DNA from: Candidatus Bathyarchaeota archaeon
GTDB lineage: Archaea; Thermoproteota; Bathyarchaeia; Bathyarchaeales; Bathycorpusculaceae
Reading direction: 5' to 3'
DNA length: 64,000 bases
NCBI GenBank assembly: GCA_026014705.1
Contig: JAOZHU010000015.1
Coordinates: forward strand, 152,188 to 216,187
Each line of letters opens with the position of its first letter. Position 1 is the first letter of the stretch. Positions 8,778 through 17,246 of the stretch are shown here, piece after piece. The translations under genes and the position numbers were made by a program. Below the pieces are notes generated by a model, which worked only from the letters and a program-made list of their open reading frames with translations, did not search any database and was not told the DNA's origin.

Positions 8778-9873
8778 TTTACTAAGCATTTACAGCCCGT
8801 CAGGCAAAGAAACAGCCATCGCTGATTTTCTCGCCAAAGAAATGCGCGATCTGGGGTTCAGCGTGAGAAAAGACGCTGTTGGAAACGTAATCGGCGAAAT
8901 CGGACAAGGCGAACCAACCATCCTCCTATGCGGACACATGGACACAATTCTGGGCAATTTACCCGTACGCGTGGAAAGCAACAAAATCTACGGCACAGGC
9001 GCAGTTGACGCCAAAGGACCATTGGCAGCTATGATTATGGCCGCAGCCACGCTTGCCCGCGAAGCCGCTCTCCCAGCCAAAGTATTAGTTGTCGCTGTTG
9101 TCGAAGAAGAAGCCACCAGCAAAGGCATAAAGTACGTAATCAAACAAGGACTGAAGGCTGACTACGCTATATTCGGCGAACCCAGCGGCGTCGAAAACAT
9201 AACCATAGGCTACAAGGGCAGCCTGCATCTCAGAATAACCTGTAAAACTGAGACGGGGCATTCTTCTTCCCCGTGGTTTTACGAAAACGCATTGGAAAAA
9301 GCGTTTGACCTTTGGCAGCAGATTAAAACTGTGTATCCGCCTGTGGAGCAGCAGGAAAGCCCGTTTCACGCTGTAACCGCATGCCTAGTCAAACTTGCAG
9401 GCGGCAGAGGCAATTCTAAGGTGCCGTCGGAAAGCGAAATGCGCGTGGACATTCGGGTTCCGCCTCAGCTTACCGCTGCCCAAGTTTTCGGCGTCTATGA
9501 ACGCGTGATCAAGCAGTGGCAAGATGCTAACCCCAAGGTAAAGGTGAAAGTGACGATAATGGACCAGAACGAAGCGTTTGAAGTTCCCACAGACTCGTTT
9601 CTGGTGCGCGCCATGTCATTCGCCATCAGAAAAGTCATGAACAAGCCAGCTACGTTATTGAGGAAAACGGGAACGGGTGACATGAACATCCTCGGCAGAG
9701 CCATGCATATACCCATAGTCACTTATGGACCAGGCGACTCTCACTTGGACCACACCAAAGACGAGCACATAGACATACGCGAGTATCTAGCAGGCATCGA
9801 AGTCTATAAGGAAACAATTCTAAAGCTGAGTGAACTGCACAAGAAAAAAGGCAAAGCTGGCTCTCAAGAGTAG
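8746..9873 (+). CDS. lysK: LysW-lysine hydrolase
   Basis: 375 residues, M20 metallopeptidase family. Visible metal and catalytic motifs are LLCGHMDTI (about 64-72, with the first His and the Asp), GAVDAKGPLAAM, VVEEEATSKG (general-base and metal glutamates), GEPSG and, near the C-terminus, GPGDSHLDHTKDE with the last His ligand. It releases lysine (and possibly ornithine) from the LysW carrier and completes the pathway. It is the last gene of the plus-strand lysine cluster and faces the threonine operon tail to tail. Confidence 0.9.
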   Translation: MQDYPVRLLTDLLSIYSPSGKETAIADFLAKEMRDLGFSVRKDAVGNVIGEIGQGEPTILLCGHMDTILGNLPVRVESNKIYGTGAVDAKGPLAAMIMAAATLAREAALPAKVLVVAVVEEEATSKGIKYVIKQGLKADYAIFGEPSGVENITIGYKGSLHLRITCKTETGHSSSPWFYENALEKAFDLWQQIKTVYPPVEQQESPFHAVTACLVKLAGGRGNSKVPSESEMRVDIRVPPQLTAAQVFGVYERVIKQWQDANPKVKVKVTIMDQNEAFEVPTDSFLVRAMSFAIRKVMNKPATLLRKTGTGDMNILGRAMHIPIVTYGPGDSHLDHTKDEHIDIREYLAGIEVYKETILKLSELHKKKGKAGSQE

Positions 9874-9879
9874 ACTCAC

Positions 9880-10467
9880 TTATTTTATTCTTAAAAAATG
9901 TTCAGCGTCTAGAAGGCGGCTGGTTGTCAACTCGCCTAAAACTGCCAAGTCTTCAGTTGGCAAATAACTGCTTGCCGACTCATCATAGAGTGCGCTGGCG
10001 GATGCTGGAAACTCGCCTTTTGCCCAAAGAATATATGTCAGTGGAATACCCTTCAAGGCGGTAACTTCCACCGAAAATTCTCCGAGGTTCAAACGCAAGC
10101 CGCCCAGAAGTTTTGCCGCTTCAGGCAACTTCTCTGGTTCTTCGCCGAAAACATCAGCAATGGGTTGAATCGCCCTTCGATTGAAGGCATCTTCGTAAGC
10201 GTAGCCGCCTGGGATGTCTTTGAACTTGACAAGTTTGCCTCTTAGTGGGGTGGGATTGGCTAATGAGTAATGGGCAAGTAGAGTAGTTAGAATCTGGGTA
10301 TGACTCTTGTTTATGTTTCTCACAGAGTTGCTGCTTAACTTGTCTTTTACGATGCCGTTTTCTAAGTTGAGAGTGTATCCTAGAAAGTCATAGAAGTTGT
10401 CTTCCTGAGGGTTGAATAAAAGGCGTAGCTTTTGCAGAGTCTGAGTTTGAAGGTTTAATTTAATCAA
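9880..10467 (-). CDS. DUF3786-like protein
   Basis: 195 residues from a TTG preceded by GAGGG. The sequence resembles DUF3786 proteins: RGKLVKFKDIPGGYAYEDAF (about 78-97), a LLGGLRLNLG segment, PLTYILWAKGEFPASAS, and SSYLPTEDLAVL near the C-terminus. The function of that family is not established to my knowledge. It is the last gene of the minus-strand thrB-thrC-hom-ask run, about 42 bases after ask, so it may share the transcript. No signal peptide or membrane segment is seen. Confidence 0.65.
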   Translation of the reverse strand: MIKLNLQTQTLQKLRLLFNPQEDNFYDFLGYTLNLENGIVKDKLSSNSVRNINKSHTQILTTLLAHYSLANPTPLRGKLVKFKDIPGGYAYEDAFNRRAIQPIADVFGEEPEKLPEAAKLLGGLRLNLGEFSVEVTALKGIPLTYILWAKGEFPASASALYDESASSYLPTEDLAVLGELTTSRLLDAEHFLRIK

Positions 10468-10509
10468 ATACCCTCGCGCCTCTAATGGTTGAATAATAAG
10501 AAAAGGGAG

Positions 10510-11919
10510 TTATGCTTTATCCAGTTTGAATTCCTCATGAATTGCGCGAACTGCAGTTTCACCGTCTTTCTCCTTAACCACGAACGAAATGTTCAGTTCC
10601 GAAGAACCCTGCGCTATCATGCGAATGTTTACTCCTGCACGCGCAACCGTGGTAAACAGCCTTGACGCTACGCCTAACGTGCCCTGCATGTTTGCCCCCA
10701 TGACGGCTATGACACATACATCATCTTCAGCGGTTACCTCGCTGACTAAACCTCTGCCCAGCAATGCGATTTCCAGCGTGCTGAGCGCCCTGCTCAAAAG
10801 GCTTCTGCGAACCACAAGCGACATGTTTGCTTCTGAAACCGCTGTGGAAATCATCATCACGTTTATGTCGTTCTTGCCGAGCACTTCGAGGACTTTCGCG
10901 TAGCTTCCAGGCGCACCCACCATTCCTCCACCGCTGACGTTTAGCATGGCGACATCCTTTATCAGCGCTACGGCTTTCACAACTTCGGTCGGTTTGATTT
11001 CTGGCTCTTTTGTAATCAGTGTTCCTTCGTTATCAGGATGGAAGACGCTTCTTATTCTGACTGGGATGCCTGCTTTAATGACAGGTTCCAATGCGCGCGG
11101 GTGCATTGCTTTAGCGCCGAAAATAGCCATTTCAGCTGCTTCCTGATAAGACAGCCGCGGCAGCTTTTTCGCGGATGGGATAATCTTCGGGTCTGTGGTC
11201 ATTATGCCGTCAACATCTGTCCATATCCACACTTCGTCAGCCGCTAAGGCAACGCCTAGAACGGTGGCTGTGTAGTCAGAGCCGCCACGCCCGAGAGTGG
11301 TGACCACGCCATCTTGGTCTGCGGCTATGAAGCCAGTCACGACTGGAATTACTCCCTTTTCAAGCAACGGCAGAATTGTCAATCTTATTCGATGCGCGGT
11401 GTAGTCCATGAGCGGGTCGGCTTCTCCGAAGTTCGAGTCAGTCACTATTCCCGCGTCTTTTCCAGTGAAGAATTGCGCTTCGAACTTGGAGTCTTTCAGG
11501 GCCCCGCAGACAATTGGGGCGGATAATCGTTCTCCAAAAGACAAAACGTAGTCTCTGGACTTAGGGGTGAGCTCGCCAACGTAGCATATTCCCGTGAGAA
11601 CTTTGTTGAGTTCAGAAATCGTGCTCGTGACAACTTTCTCGGTTTCTTTCTGCAACTGCTTATTCAAAATGGCTTTTGAGATGGCTGTAACATGCCTCTC
11701 AGCAAGCTCTTTGGTAAACGCTTGCATCTTCTTCTCGTCACCTTTCTTGGCTTGTTCAGCAATGTCTACGAGTTGGTTGGTGACGCCTGCCAACGCCGAA
11801 ACCACAACGGCAACTTTGCAATCGTTTCTAGCGTAATGGGCAACCAACTCGGCTACGTGGCGTATGTTTTCGCCAGTTCCAACGCTGGTTCCGCCGAACT
11901 TCATCACTATCTTCTTCAT
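10510..11919 (-). CDS. Aspartate kinase
   Basis: 469 residues, full length. The N-terminal kinase motif KIVMKFGGTSVGTGENI, a GFIAADQDGVVTTLGRGGSD substrate/phosphate-binding region (about 209-228) and VWIWTDVDGIMTTDP are typical. The C-terminal third carries tandem ACT domains (VMMISTAVSEANMSLVV; VNIRMIAQGSSELNISFVV), which normally give feedback control. Because lysine is made by the LysW route here, this kinase presumably feeds threonine, methionine and isoleucine. It lies 12 bases after hom on the minus strand. Confidence 0.93.
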   Translation of the reverse strand: MKKIVMKFGGTSVGTGENIRHVAELVAHYARNDCKVAVVVSALAGVTNQLVDIAEQAKKGDEKKMQAFTKELAERHVTAISKAILNKQLQKETEKVVTSTISELNKVLTGICYVGELTPKSRDYVLSFGERLSAPIVCGALKDSKFEAQFFTGKDAGIVTDSNFGEADPLMDYTAHRIRLTILPLLEKGVIPVVTGFIAADQDGVVTTLGRGGSDYTATVLGVALAADEVWIWTDVDGIMTTDPKIIPSAKKLPRLSYQEAAEMAIFGAKAMHPRALEPVIKAGIPVRIRSVFHPDNEGTLITKEPEIKPTEVVKAVALIKDVAMLNVSGGGMVGAPGSYAKVLEVLGKNDINVMMISTAVSEANMSLVVRRSLLSRALSTLEIALLGRGLVSEVTAEDDVCVIAVMGANMQGTLGVASRLFTTVARAGVNIRMIAQGSSELNISFVVKEKDGETAVRAIHEEFKLDKA

Positions 11920-11931
11920 TTCAATCGCCTT

Positions 11932-12957
11932 CTATGTTGGTTTAGTTGCCAATTTATGTCTAATGTCTAAGAGGTCTCTTAAAACTGCACTGGCAGTTTC
12001 CATGCCGCCTGCACCTTTGCCAATCACGGTTTGTTCTCCAGCGTATTCAGTGAAGAAGGTCACTGCGTTTAATACGCCGCTGACGCATAACGGATTGGTT
12101 TTGGCGATTTCAGTGGGCTTTACGGTTGGCTTGTCGCCGTCTATTGAACCGATGAGCTTGATTGTGCTGCCTCTTTTTGCCGCTTCTTCAAGCGCCTGCA
12201 ATGATACATCACGAACGCCTGTTCTCTCAACGTCTTTTAAGGTAATTTTCTTATTCATTATCCAGTTTGCCAAAATGACTACTTTGCATGCGGCGTCGAA
12301 TCCGTCAATGTCCATGGACGGTTCAGCCTCGGCGTATCCGAGCTTCTGCGCGTTCGTCAACGCTTCTTGGAAGGTTACATGGTTTTGAGACATTTCTGTC
12401 AGAATGTAGTTGGTTGTGCCGTTCAGTATGCCGCGTATGGCAAGTATTCTGTCTCCAGCGAGGCATCTTTTGGCGAACTCGAGGATAGGCGTTCCACCGC
12501 CAACTGTGCCGCTGAATCGGAAATAAACATTGTTGTACGCGGCTAGTTCTGTAAGTGCAGGCATGGCTAGGGCTAAAGGTCCCTTGTTGGTTGTGACAAC
12601 GTGTTTCCCTGTTTTGAACGCCGTGGTGATATGTGACAAGGCGGGTTCAGCGTTTTTGATGTTGACGGGTGTGACTTCAACAACCACCTCTGCTTCAACT
12701 GTCTCAATGACCTCTAACGCTGACATTCTTGGGCGACCAAACTCAGGATCAGCGGATATGGGGTAACCCCGTTGCCTGATTGTTTCGAGTTTTTCAGGGC
12801 TGAACCCTCGCTGGTTTATGACCGCGCCATCTATGTCGGCGATAGCTACGACTTTCGGGTTAAACCCGTAATCCTTAACCTTCTCAGCATATTTACGCGC
12901 AAGAACAGTGGTTACGCTCTTACCGACTACTCCATAGCCAACCAAAATGATTCTCAT
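11932..12957 (-). CDS. hom: Homoserine dehydrogenase
   Basis: 341 residues. The N-terminal Rossmann motif ILVGYGVVGKSV (about 3-14) binds NAD(P). The catalytic domain has HVVTTNKGPLAL (about 113-124), the GTVGGGTPIL loop, and GILNGTTNYILTEM followed by a LGYAEAEPSMDIDGFDAA segment containing the catalytic Lys/Asp neighbourhood. There is no C-terminal ACT domain. It reduces aspartate semialdehyde to homoserine. It sits between thrC (7-base gap) and ask (12-base gap). Confidence 0.93.
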   Translation of the reverse strand: MRIILVGYGVVGKSVTTVLARKYAEKVKDYGFNPKVVAIADIDGAVINQRGFSPEKLETIRQRGYPISADPEFGRPRMSALEVIETVEAEVVVEVTPVNIKNAEPALSHITTAFKTGKHVVTTNKGPLALAMPALTELAAYNNVYFRFSGTVGGGTPILEFAKRCLAGDRILAIRGILNGTTNYILTEMSQNHVTFQEALTNAQKLGYAEAEPSMDIDGFDAACKVVILANWIMNKKITLKDVERTGVRDVSLQALEEAAKRGSTIKLIGSIDGDKPTVKPTEIAKTNPLCVSGVLNAVTFFTEYAGEQTVIGKGAGGMETASAVLRDLLDIRHKLATKPT

Positions 12958-12964
12958 GCGCGCT

Positions 12965-14218
12965 TCACCTTTCCAGAATTGCCACTTGCCGTTTCAAGCC
13001 AAGCGCGTCCTCAATTGCCGCTATTTCAGCGTCAACTTCGACAGGTTTCTCACTCATCTTAACCGCTGTATCAGGGTCTTTAAGTCCGTGCCCAGTAGTA
13101 ACGCAAACCACACTTTCGTCCTTGCCGATGACGCCGTTGTTGACGAGTTTAATTAAACCCGCGATGGATGACGCACTGGCTGGCTCCACAAAAATGCCTT
13201 CCACGCGTGCCAGCAGCTTCTGCGCTGCAAGAATCTCCTCATCAGTCACGGTTTCCGCTGTTCCGCCCGAGTTTCGGATGGCATTCACGGCTTTCTTCCA
13301 GCTTACCGGCGCGCCTATTCTAATGGCGGTTGCAATGGTCTCAGGTTTTTCAACGGGCACAATTTTGTCGCTTCCGCTTTTGATCGCCTGCGCAATGGGC
13401 GCTGAACCAACAGCCTGTATGCCCGTCATACGCGGTAGATTACCTATGAAACCGAGTTCCCGAAATTCCGTAAAACCCTTCCATATGGCACTTATGTTTC
13501 CCGCGTTGCCTACGGGCACTACGACTCGGTCAGGCACTTCTTCCTCCAGTTGGTCGCACAGTTCATATGCAAGCGATTTCTGCCCCTCTATTCTGAACGG
13601 GTTAATCGAGTTAAGCAAATAGATGTTTCTGTGTTTTTCCGAGAGCTTTAACACGATATCTAAGGCTTCATCAAAGTTGCCGCGCACTTGCAGAACCTGC
13701 GCGCCGTAAATCATAGCCTGAGATAACTTGCCGTAAGCGATTTTGCCCGAGGGAATCAACACTGCACAGCGTAACCCTGCTTTCGCAGCATAAGCAGCTA
13801 AAGAGGCAGAAGTGTTGCCTGTGGAAGCGCAGATGACGGACTTCGCGCCAAGCTCCACTGCTTTCGTAACGCCGACCGTCATACCCCTGTCTTTGAATGA
13901 GCCTGTAGGGTTTTCGCCTTCGTTTTTCACGTAGAGCCGTCTCAGTCCAAGCTGCTTTCCTAAACGCAAGCATTGGTGAAGCCCTGTCCCACCCTCGTTT
14001 AGGGAGACGATTTTCGAGAAATCGTTGATGGGCATGAAATCCTTGTAACGCCAGACGGAAAGCGGCACCTTTTCCCAATCGCTCTTCCCCAGCATTTTCA
14101 CTAACTCAGCGTAATCGTACTTTATCTCAAGCAAGTCTCCGCATTTCTTGCAGAAGTAAACAACCTCATCCACAGCGTATTTGCTTCTACAGTTGATGCA
14201 TTCCTGATGCGTCATCAT
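12965..14218 (-). CDS. thrC: Threonine synthase
   Basis: 417 residues, PLP fold type II. An N-terminal zinc-ribbon-like piece (CINCRSKY and FCKKCG, about 8-42) is followed by NPTGSFKDRGMTVG (PLP lysine, about 107-120). ASTGNTSASLAAYAAKAG and a VVPVGNAGNISAIWKG phosphate-binding segment follow. It converts O-phosphohomoserine to threonine. The start overlaps the stop of thrB by 4 bases, consistent with coupled translation of thrB-thrC. Confidence 0.93.
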   Translation of the reverse strand: MMTHQECINCRSKYAVDEVVYFCKKCGDLLEIKYDYAELVKMLGKSDWEKVPLSVWRYKDFMPINDFSKIVSLNEGGTGLHQCLRLGKQLGLRRLYVKNEGENPTGSFKDRGMTVGVTKAVELGAKSVICASTGNTSASLAAYAAKAGLRCAVLIPSGKIAYGKLSQAMIYGAQVLQVRGNFDEALDIVLKLSEKHRNIYLLNSINPFRIEGQKSLAYELCDQLEEEVPDRVVVPVGNAGNISAIWKGFTEFRELGFIGNLPRMTGIQAVGSAPIAQAIKSGSDKIVPVEKPETIATAIRIGAPVSWKKAVNAIRNSGGTAETVTDEEILAAQKLLARVEGIFVEPASASSIAGLIKLVNNGVIGKDESVVCVTTGHGLKDPDTAVKMSEKPVEVDAEIAAIEDALGLKRQVAILER

Positions 14219-15162
14219 TCCATCTCCACTATACTAACGCCTCCACCGGGCTTTGTAGCAAAGGCAGTTGCCTCGAAACCCGCAGAGCCGAACCCCTCTT
14301 TCATGGCAGCCGCAACTTTTGCAGTGTCAACTTTTTTATTGTTGGCGACGGCTATTATAGCTGGTCCCGCTCCGCTTATGGCAACTCCGCATGCGCCCGC
14401 ACGCAAAGCGTTTTCTCTTACTTGCAGGTAACCGGGAATTAAAAAAGCTCTCGCAGGCTCAACCACCGCATCCAACATTGACTTGCCTATCATATCAACA
14501 TCACCTGTTGCAAAGCCACTTGCTACAACGGCGGCTTTTCCAACATTGTGAACCAGCTGGTCTATTCGAATCAGTTTAGGCACAACCGAACGGGCTTTTC
14601 TAGTCTTGTTGACTGATGCTGGAATGTGCGGGAAGGCTACGCACACCTCCATGTTTGGCGGAGACTTTAGATTAACTATCTCTAATGGCTTATAAGATTT
14701 GACAATCACGAAATGCCCGCATATGGCTGCTGCAACATTGTCCGCGTGTTCAGAGCCTGCTGAGGCGACTTCGCCTTTCGCTGCCAAACGAATTAGCTCT
14801 CTGTTGTCTAATCCGAGGTTGCACAGGTGGTTTAAGCCATAAGCCACGGCTGCGGCAGAGGCAGCGCTGCTGCCCAAACCAACGCTTGGAAAGATGCATC
14901 TTTCAATTTCTATTTTAACGCCTGCTTCAAGCGAGAATTCCCGCAACATGTGGTTTGCAACTATGCCCGCTGGGCTTTTCTCTGGCTGTGTGGCGCTTGC
15001 CGCTGCAGAGAGCCCTGAAACAACTATTTTGACGCCCTCGGGAACAAGTGTTAGCTTGACTTTGTCGTTTGGTCGCTGCAGTGCTAAGCCGAAAACGTCG
15101 AAGCCTGGACCCAAGTTGGCTGTTGTGGCAGGCGCTTTGACGGTTACTTGGCGCAGCGGCAT
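14215..15162 (-). CDS. thrB: Homoserine kinase
   Basis: 315 residues, GHMP kinase family. The opening VKAPATTANLGPGFDVFGLAL carries substrate contacts, and the ATP loop FPSVGLGSSAASAAAVAYG is at about 90-108. A C-terminal GACGVAISGAGPAIIAVA motif closes the fold. It is the first gene of the minus-strand threonine operon. A TATA-like GGCTTATACA on the minus strand (about 15186-15196) sits about 30 bases before the ATG. The adjacent thrC, hom and ask confirm the assignment. Confidence 0.93.
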   Translation of the reverse strand: MPLRQVTVKAPATTANLGPGFDVFGLALQRPNDKVKLTLVPEGVKIVVSGLSAAASATQPEKSPAGIVANHMLREFSLEAGVKIEIERCIFPSVGLGSSAASAAAVAYGLNHLCNLGLDNRELIRLAAKGEVASAGSEHADNVAAAICGHFVIVKSYKPLEIVNLKSPPNMEVCVAFPHIPASVNKTRKARSVVPKLIRIDQLVHNVGKAAVVASGFATGDVDMIGKSMLDAVVEPARAFLIPGYLQVRENALRAGACGVAISGAGPAIIAVANNKKVDTAKVAAAMKEGFGSAGFEATAFATKPGGGVSIVEME

Positions 15163-15281
15163 AGTTCCATCTCTAAACCCGCAGATTGTATAAGCCTGTG
15201 AGTATTATTTGTGCTGTTCAGCAACTTCATTTTCGAGCACATCTTTTTCCGTGGTCACTACTCCTTTCTCGTGGGGCGTGG

Positions 15282-15860
15282 CTAACCCACTATGTTTGAC
15301 AGTACCTCATAGGCTTTGAGGCTGTCCTTTTTCTCCACGACGATGATGGTTTCTGTCCAGCATGAAATAAATTCTATCATGTTAATGTTCTGCTCAGCCA
15401 GCAACGTTGTCAAAAAAGCTACGACTCCCGGCGTTGCTTCCAAATCTTCAGGCGAATGGATAACCGCCATCGTGCAGTTCTCATGCTTGACCAGCGCGCT
15501 TATTCTTTCAGGCAGGTCGCTTCTATCCATCAAGTAAACGAACTTGCCTAACAAGTCCACTTTCATGCCGCTTTTCGCGTCCATTTCTCTATTGGTTATC
15601 ATCACGGATTTCCTGTCGTAAATAGCTATGCTGCTCCGTTTCAGAAGCTGCAACACCCTTTCCTCTCGCTTTTGCCTGTGCCTTTGAAGTTCCTCTGAAA
15701 ACCGACGCAAGGCAGCTTTTATGGCGCTTGTATTGCCAATTTTCAGTTCCCTTTGGATCTGCCTAGACAACTCGCTGAGGTTAACTATTCCTTTCTCCAG
15801 CGCTTCAAGAAGGTACGGTTTGTTCCGTAAGTGACTTCTCACAGCTTGGGCTATAGTCAT
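15282..15860 (-). CDS. ACT-like domain protein, probable regulator
   Basis: 192 residues from the ATG at 15860. An upstream ATG at 15887 would overlap the TATA box (15885-15893), so I prefer the internal start. The N-terminal part is helical and basic (LSELSRQIQRELKIG, then RRFSEELQRHRQKREERVL), suggesting DNA binding. The C-terminal half has two ACT-like stretches (ALVKHENCTMAVIHSPEDL; TTLLAEQNINMIEFISCW). It could sense an amino acid. It lies between the threonine operon and the divergent argG. I do not recognise a named family. Confidence 0.6.
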   Translation of the reverse strand: MTIAQAVRSHLRNKPYLLEALEKGIVNLSELSRQIQRELKIGNTSAIKAALRRFSEELQRHRQKREERVLQLLKRSSIAIYDRKSVMITNREMDAKSGMKVDLLGKFVYLMDRSDLPERISALVKHENCTMAVIHSPEDLEATPGVVAFLTTLLAEQNINMIEFISCWTETIIVVEKKDSLKAYEVLSNIVG

Positions 15861-15884
15861 GATGCACGAATGTACCAGTTGACA

Positions 15885-15930
15885 CATTTAAAGTTTGTTG
15901 TGTTACAAAAAAGTCGCAAAGTTTAAAAAC
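15885..15930. promoter_or_regulatory. Divergent promoter region between ACT gene and argG
   Basis: CATTTAAAG (15885-15893) is the TATA-like box for the minus-strand ACT-domain gene. GTTTAAAAAC (15921-15930) is the TATA-like box pointing to argG, predicting transcription start near 15952. The latter lies downstream of the only canonical in-frame argG start codons (TTG at 15895 and 15898), which therefore would not be on the transcript. Confidence 0.55.
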
Positions 15931-15984
15931 GCTGCCCCTGAGGCTAGGGGAATAATTCAGTTACAAAAACGGGGGAACAAAAAA

Positions 15985-17214
15985 ATAACCGAAAAAATAG
16001 TCCTCGCCTACTCAGGCGGACTCGACACATCCGTGCTCATCAAGTGGCTGCAGGAAAAATACAACGCCGAAGTCATAACCGTAACCGTCAACGTCGGCCA
16101 ACCAGAAGACCTGAAAGAAATAGAAGAAAAGGCACTTCGACTTGGCGTCCTAAAACATTACTCGATTGACGCCAAAGAAGAATTCGCCGCTGACTACGTC
16201 TTTCCAGCCATAAAAGCCAACGCACTTTACGAGGGGAAATACCCCATAAGCACAAGCCTCTCTCGCCCGCTTATAGCCGCGAAGATGGTGGAAATCGCGG
16301 AGAAAGACGGTGCAACAGCCTTGGCGCATGGCTGCACAGGCAGAGGCAACGACCAAGTGCGCTTCGACATATCCCTAGGCGCTTTAGCACCCGACCTCAA
16401 AATAATCGCTCCAGTCCGCGAATGGGGCATGACAAGAGAGGAAGAAATAGCTTACGCAAAAACAAAGGGAATTCCTGTATCCACTGCCGCCAAAAAGTAC
16501 AGCATAGACCAAAGCATATGGGGCAGATCCATCGAATGCGGCATTTTGGAAGACGCCAGCAAGGAACCGCCAGAAGATGCGTTCGAATGGACTGTGACGC
16601 CTGAAAAAGCGCCGAACACGCCTGAATATGTAACCATCAAATTTGACGGTGGCGTGCCCGTTGCCGTAAACGGAAAAAAACTGAAACCGCTTGCACTGAT
16701 TGAACTGCTGAATGAAACAGCGGGCAAACACGGCGTAGGCCGCATAGACCACATCGAAGACCGCTTAGTGGGCATCAAATCCAGAGAAAACTACGAATGC
16801 CCAGCAGCAACCGTCATACTTGAAGCACACAAGGATCTGGAGAAAATGGTTCTCACACGGCACGAGGTGCTGTTTAAACAGCAGATTGACGCAGAATGGG
16901 CTTTCTTGGCGTATGCGGGCTTATGGATGGATCCGCTGCGGGAGGACCTTGAAGCTTTCATAAATAAGACTCAGGAAAACGTGTGCGGCGAAGTGCGTGT
17001 CAAACTCTACAAAGGCGCACTTCAAGTTGTTGGCCGCTCATCGCCGATGTCGCTTTATGACCAAAACTTGGTCAACTACAACATTAAAACCAGTTTTAAC
17101 CAAGCCCACTCGAAAGGCTTCATTGAACTGTGGGGTTTGCAGACACGAATGTCTAACGTGCTTAAGCAGAAAACCAAAAAGCAAAAAAAAGCCAGCGGCA
17201 GCAAGAAGCCTTAA
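15985..17214 (+). CDS. argG: Argininosuccinate synthase, apparent ATA start
   Basis: The enzyme condenses citrulline and aspartate using ATP. The PP-loop ATP motif VLAYSGGLDTSVLIKWL lies directly at the N-terminus. HGCTGRGNDQVRFD and the IWGRSIECG segment follow, and the family usually has about 400 residues. Counting from ATA at 15985 gives 409 residues beginning (M)TEKIVLAYSGG, exactly where relatives begin. The only upstream NTG codons in frame are TTG at 15895 and 15898, upstream of the argG TATA box. GGGGG at 15971-15975 could serve as ribosome-binding site. Either an ATA (or ATT, 15955) initiator is used, or the base at 15987 is wrong (ATG expected). argH follows 32 bases later. Confidence 0.85.
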   Translation: MTEKIVLAYSGGLDTSVLIKWLQEKYNAEVITVTVNVGQPEDLKEIEEKALRLGVLKHYSIDAKEEFAADYVFPAIKANALYEGKYPISTSLSRPLIAAKMVEIAEKDGATALAHGCTGRGNDQVRFDISLGALAPDLKIIAPVREWGMTREEEIAYAKTKGIPVSTAAKKYSIDQSIWGRSIECGILEDASKEPPEDAFEWTVTPEKAPNTPEYVTIKFDGGVPVAVNGKKLKPLALIELLNETAGKHGVGRIDHIEDRLVGIKSRENYECPAATVILEAHKDLEKMVLTRHEVLFKQQIDAEWAFLAYAGLWMDPLREDLEAFINKTQENVCGEVRVKLYKGALQVVGRSSPMSLYDQNLVNYNIKTSFNQAHSKGFIELWGLQTRMSNVLKQKTKKQKKASGSKKP

Positions 17215-17246
17215 CCTGTTCACAGAAAAAGTTGGGAGAACATGCG

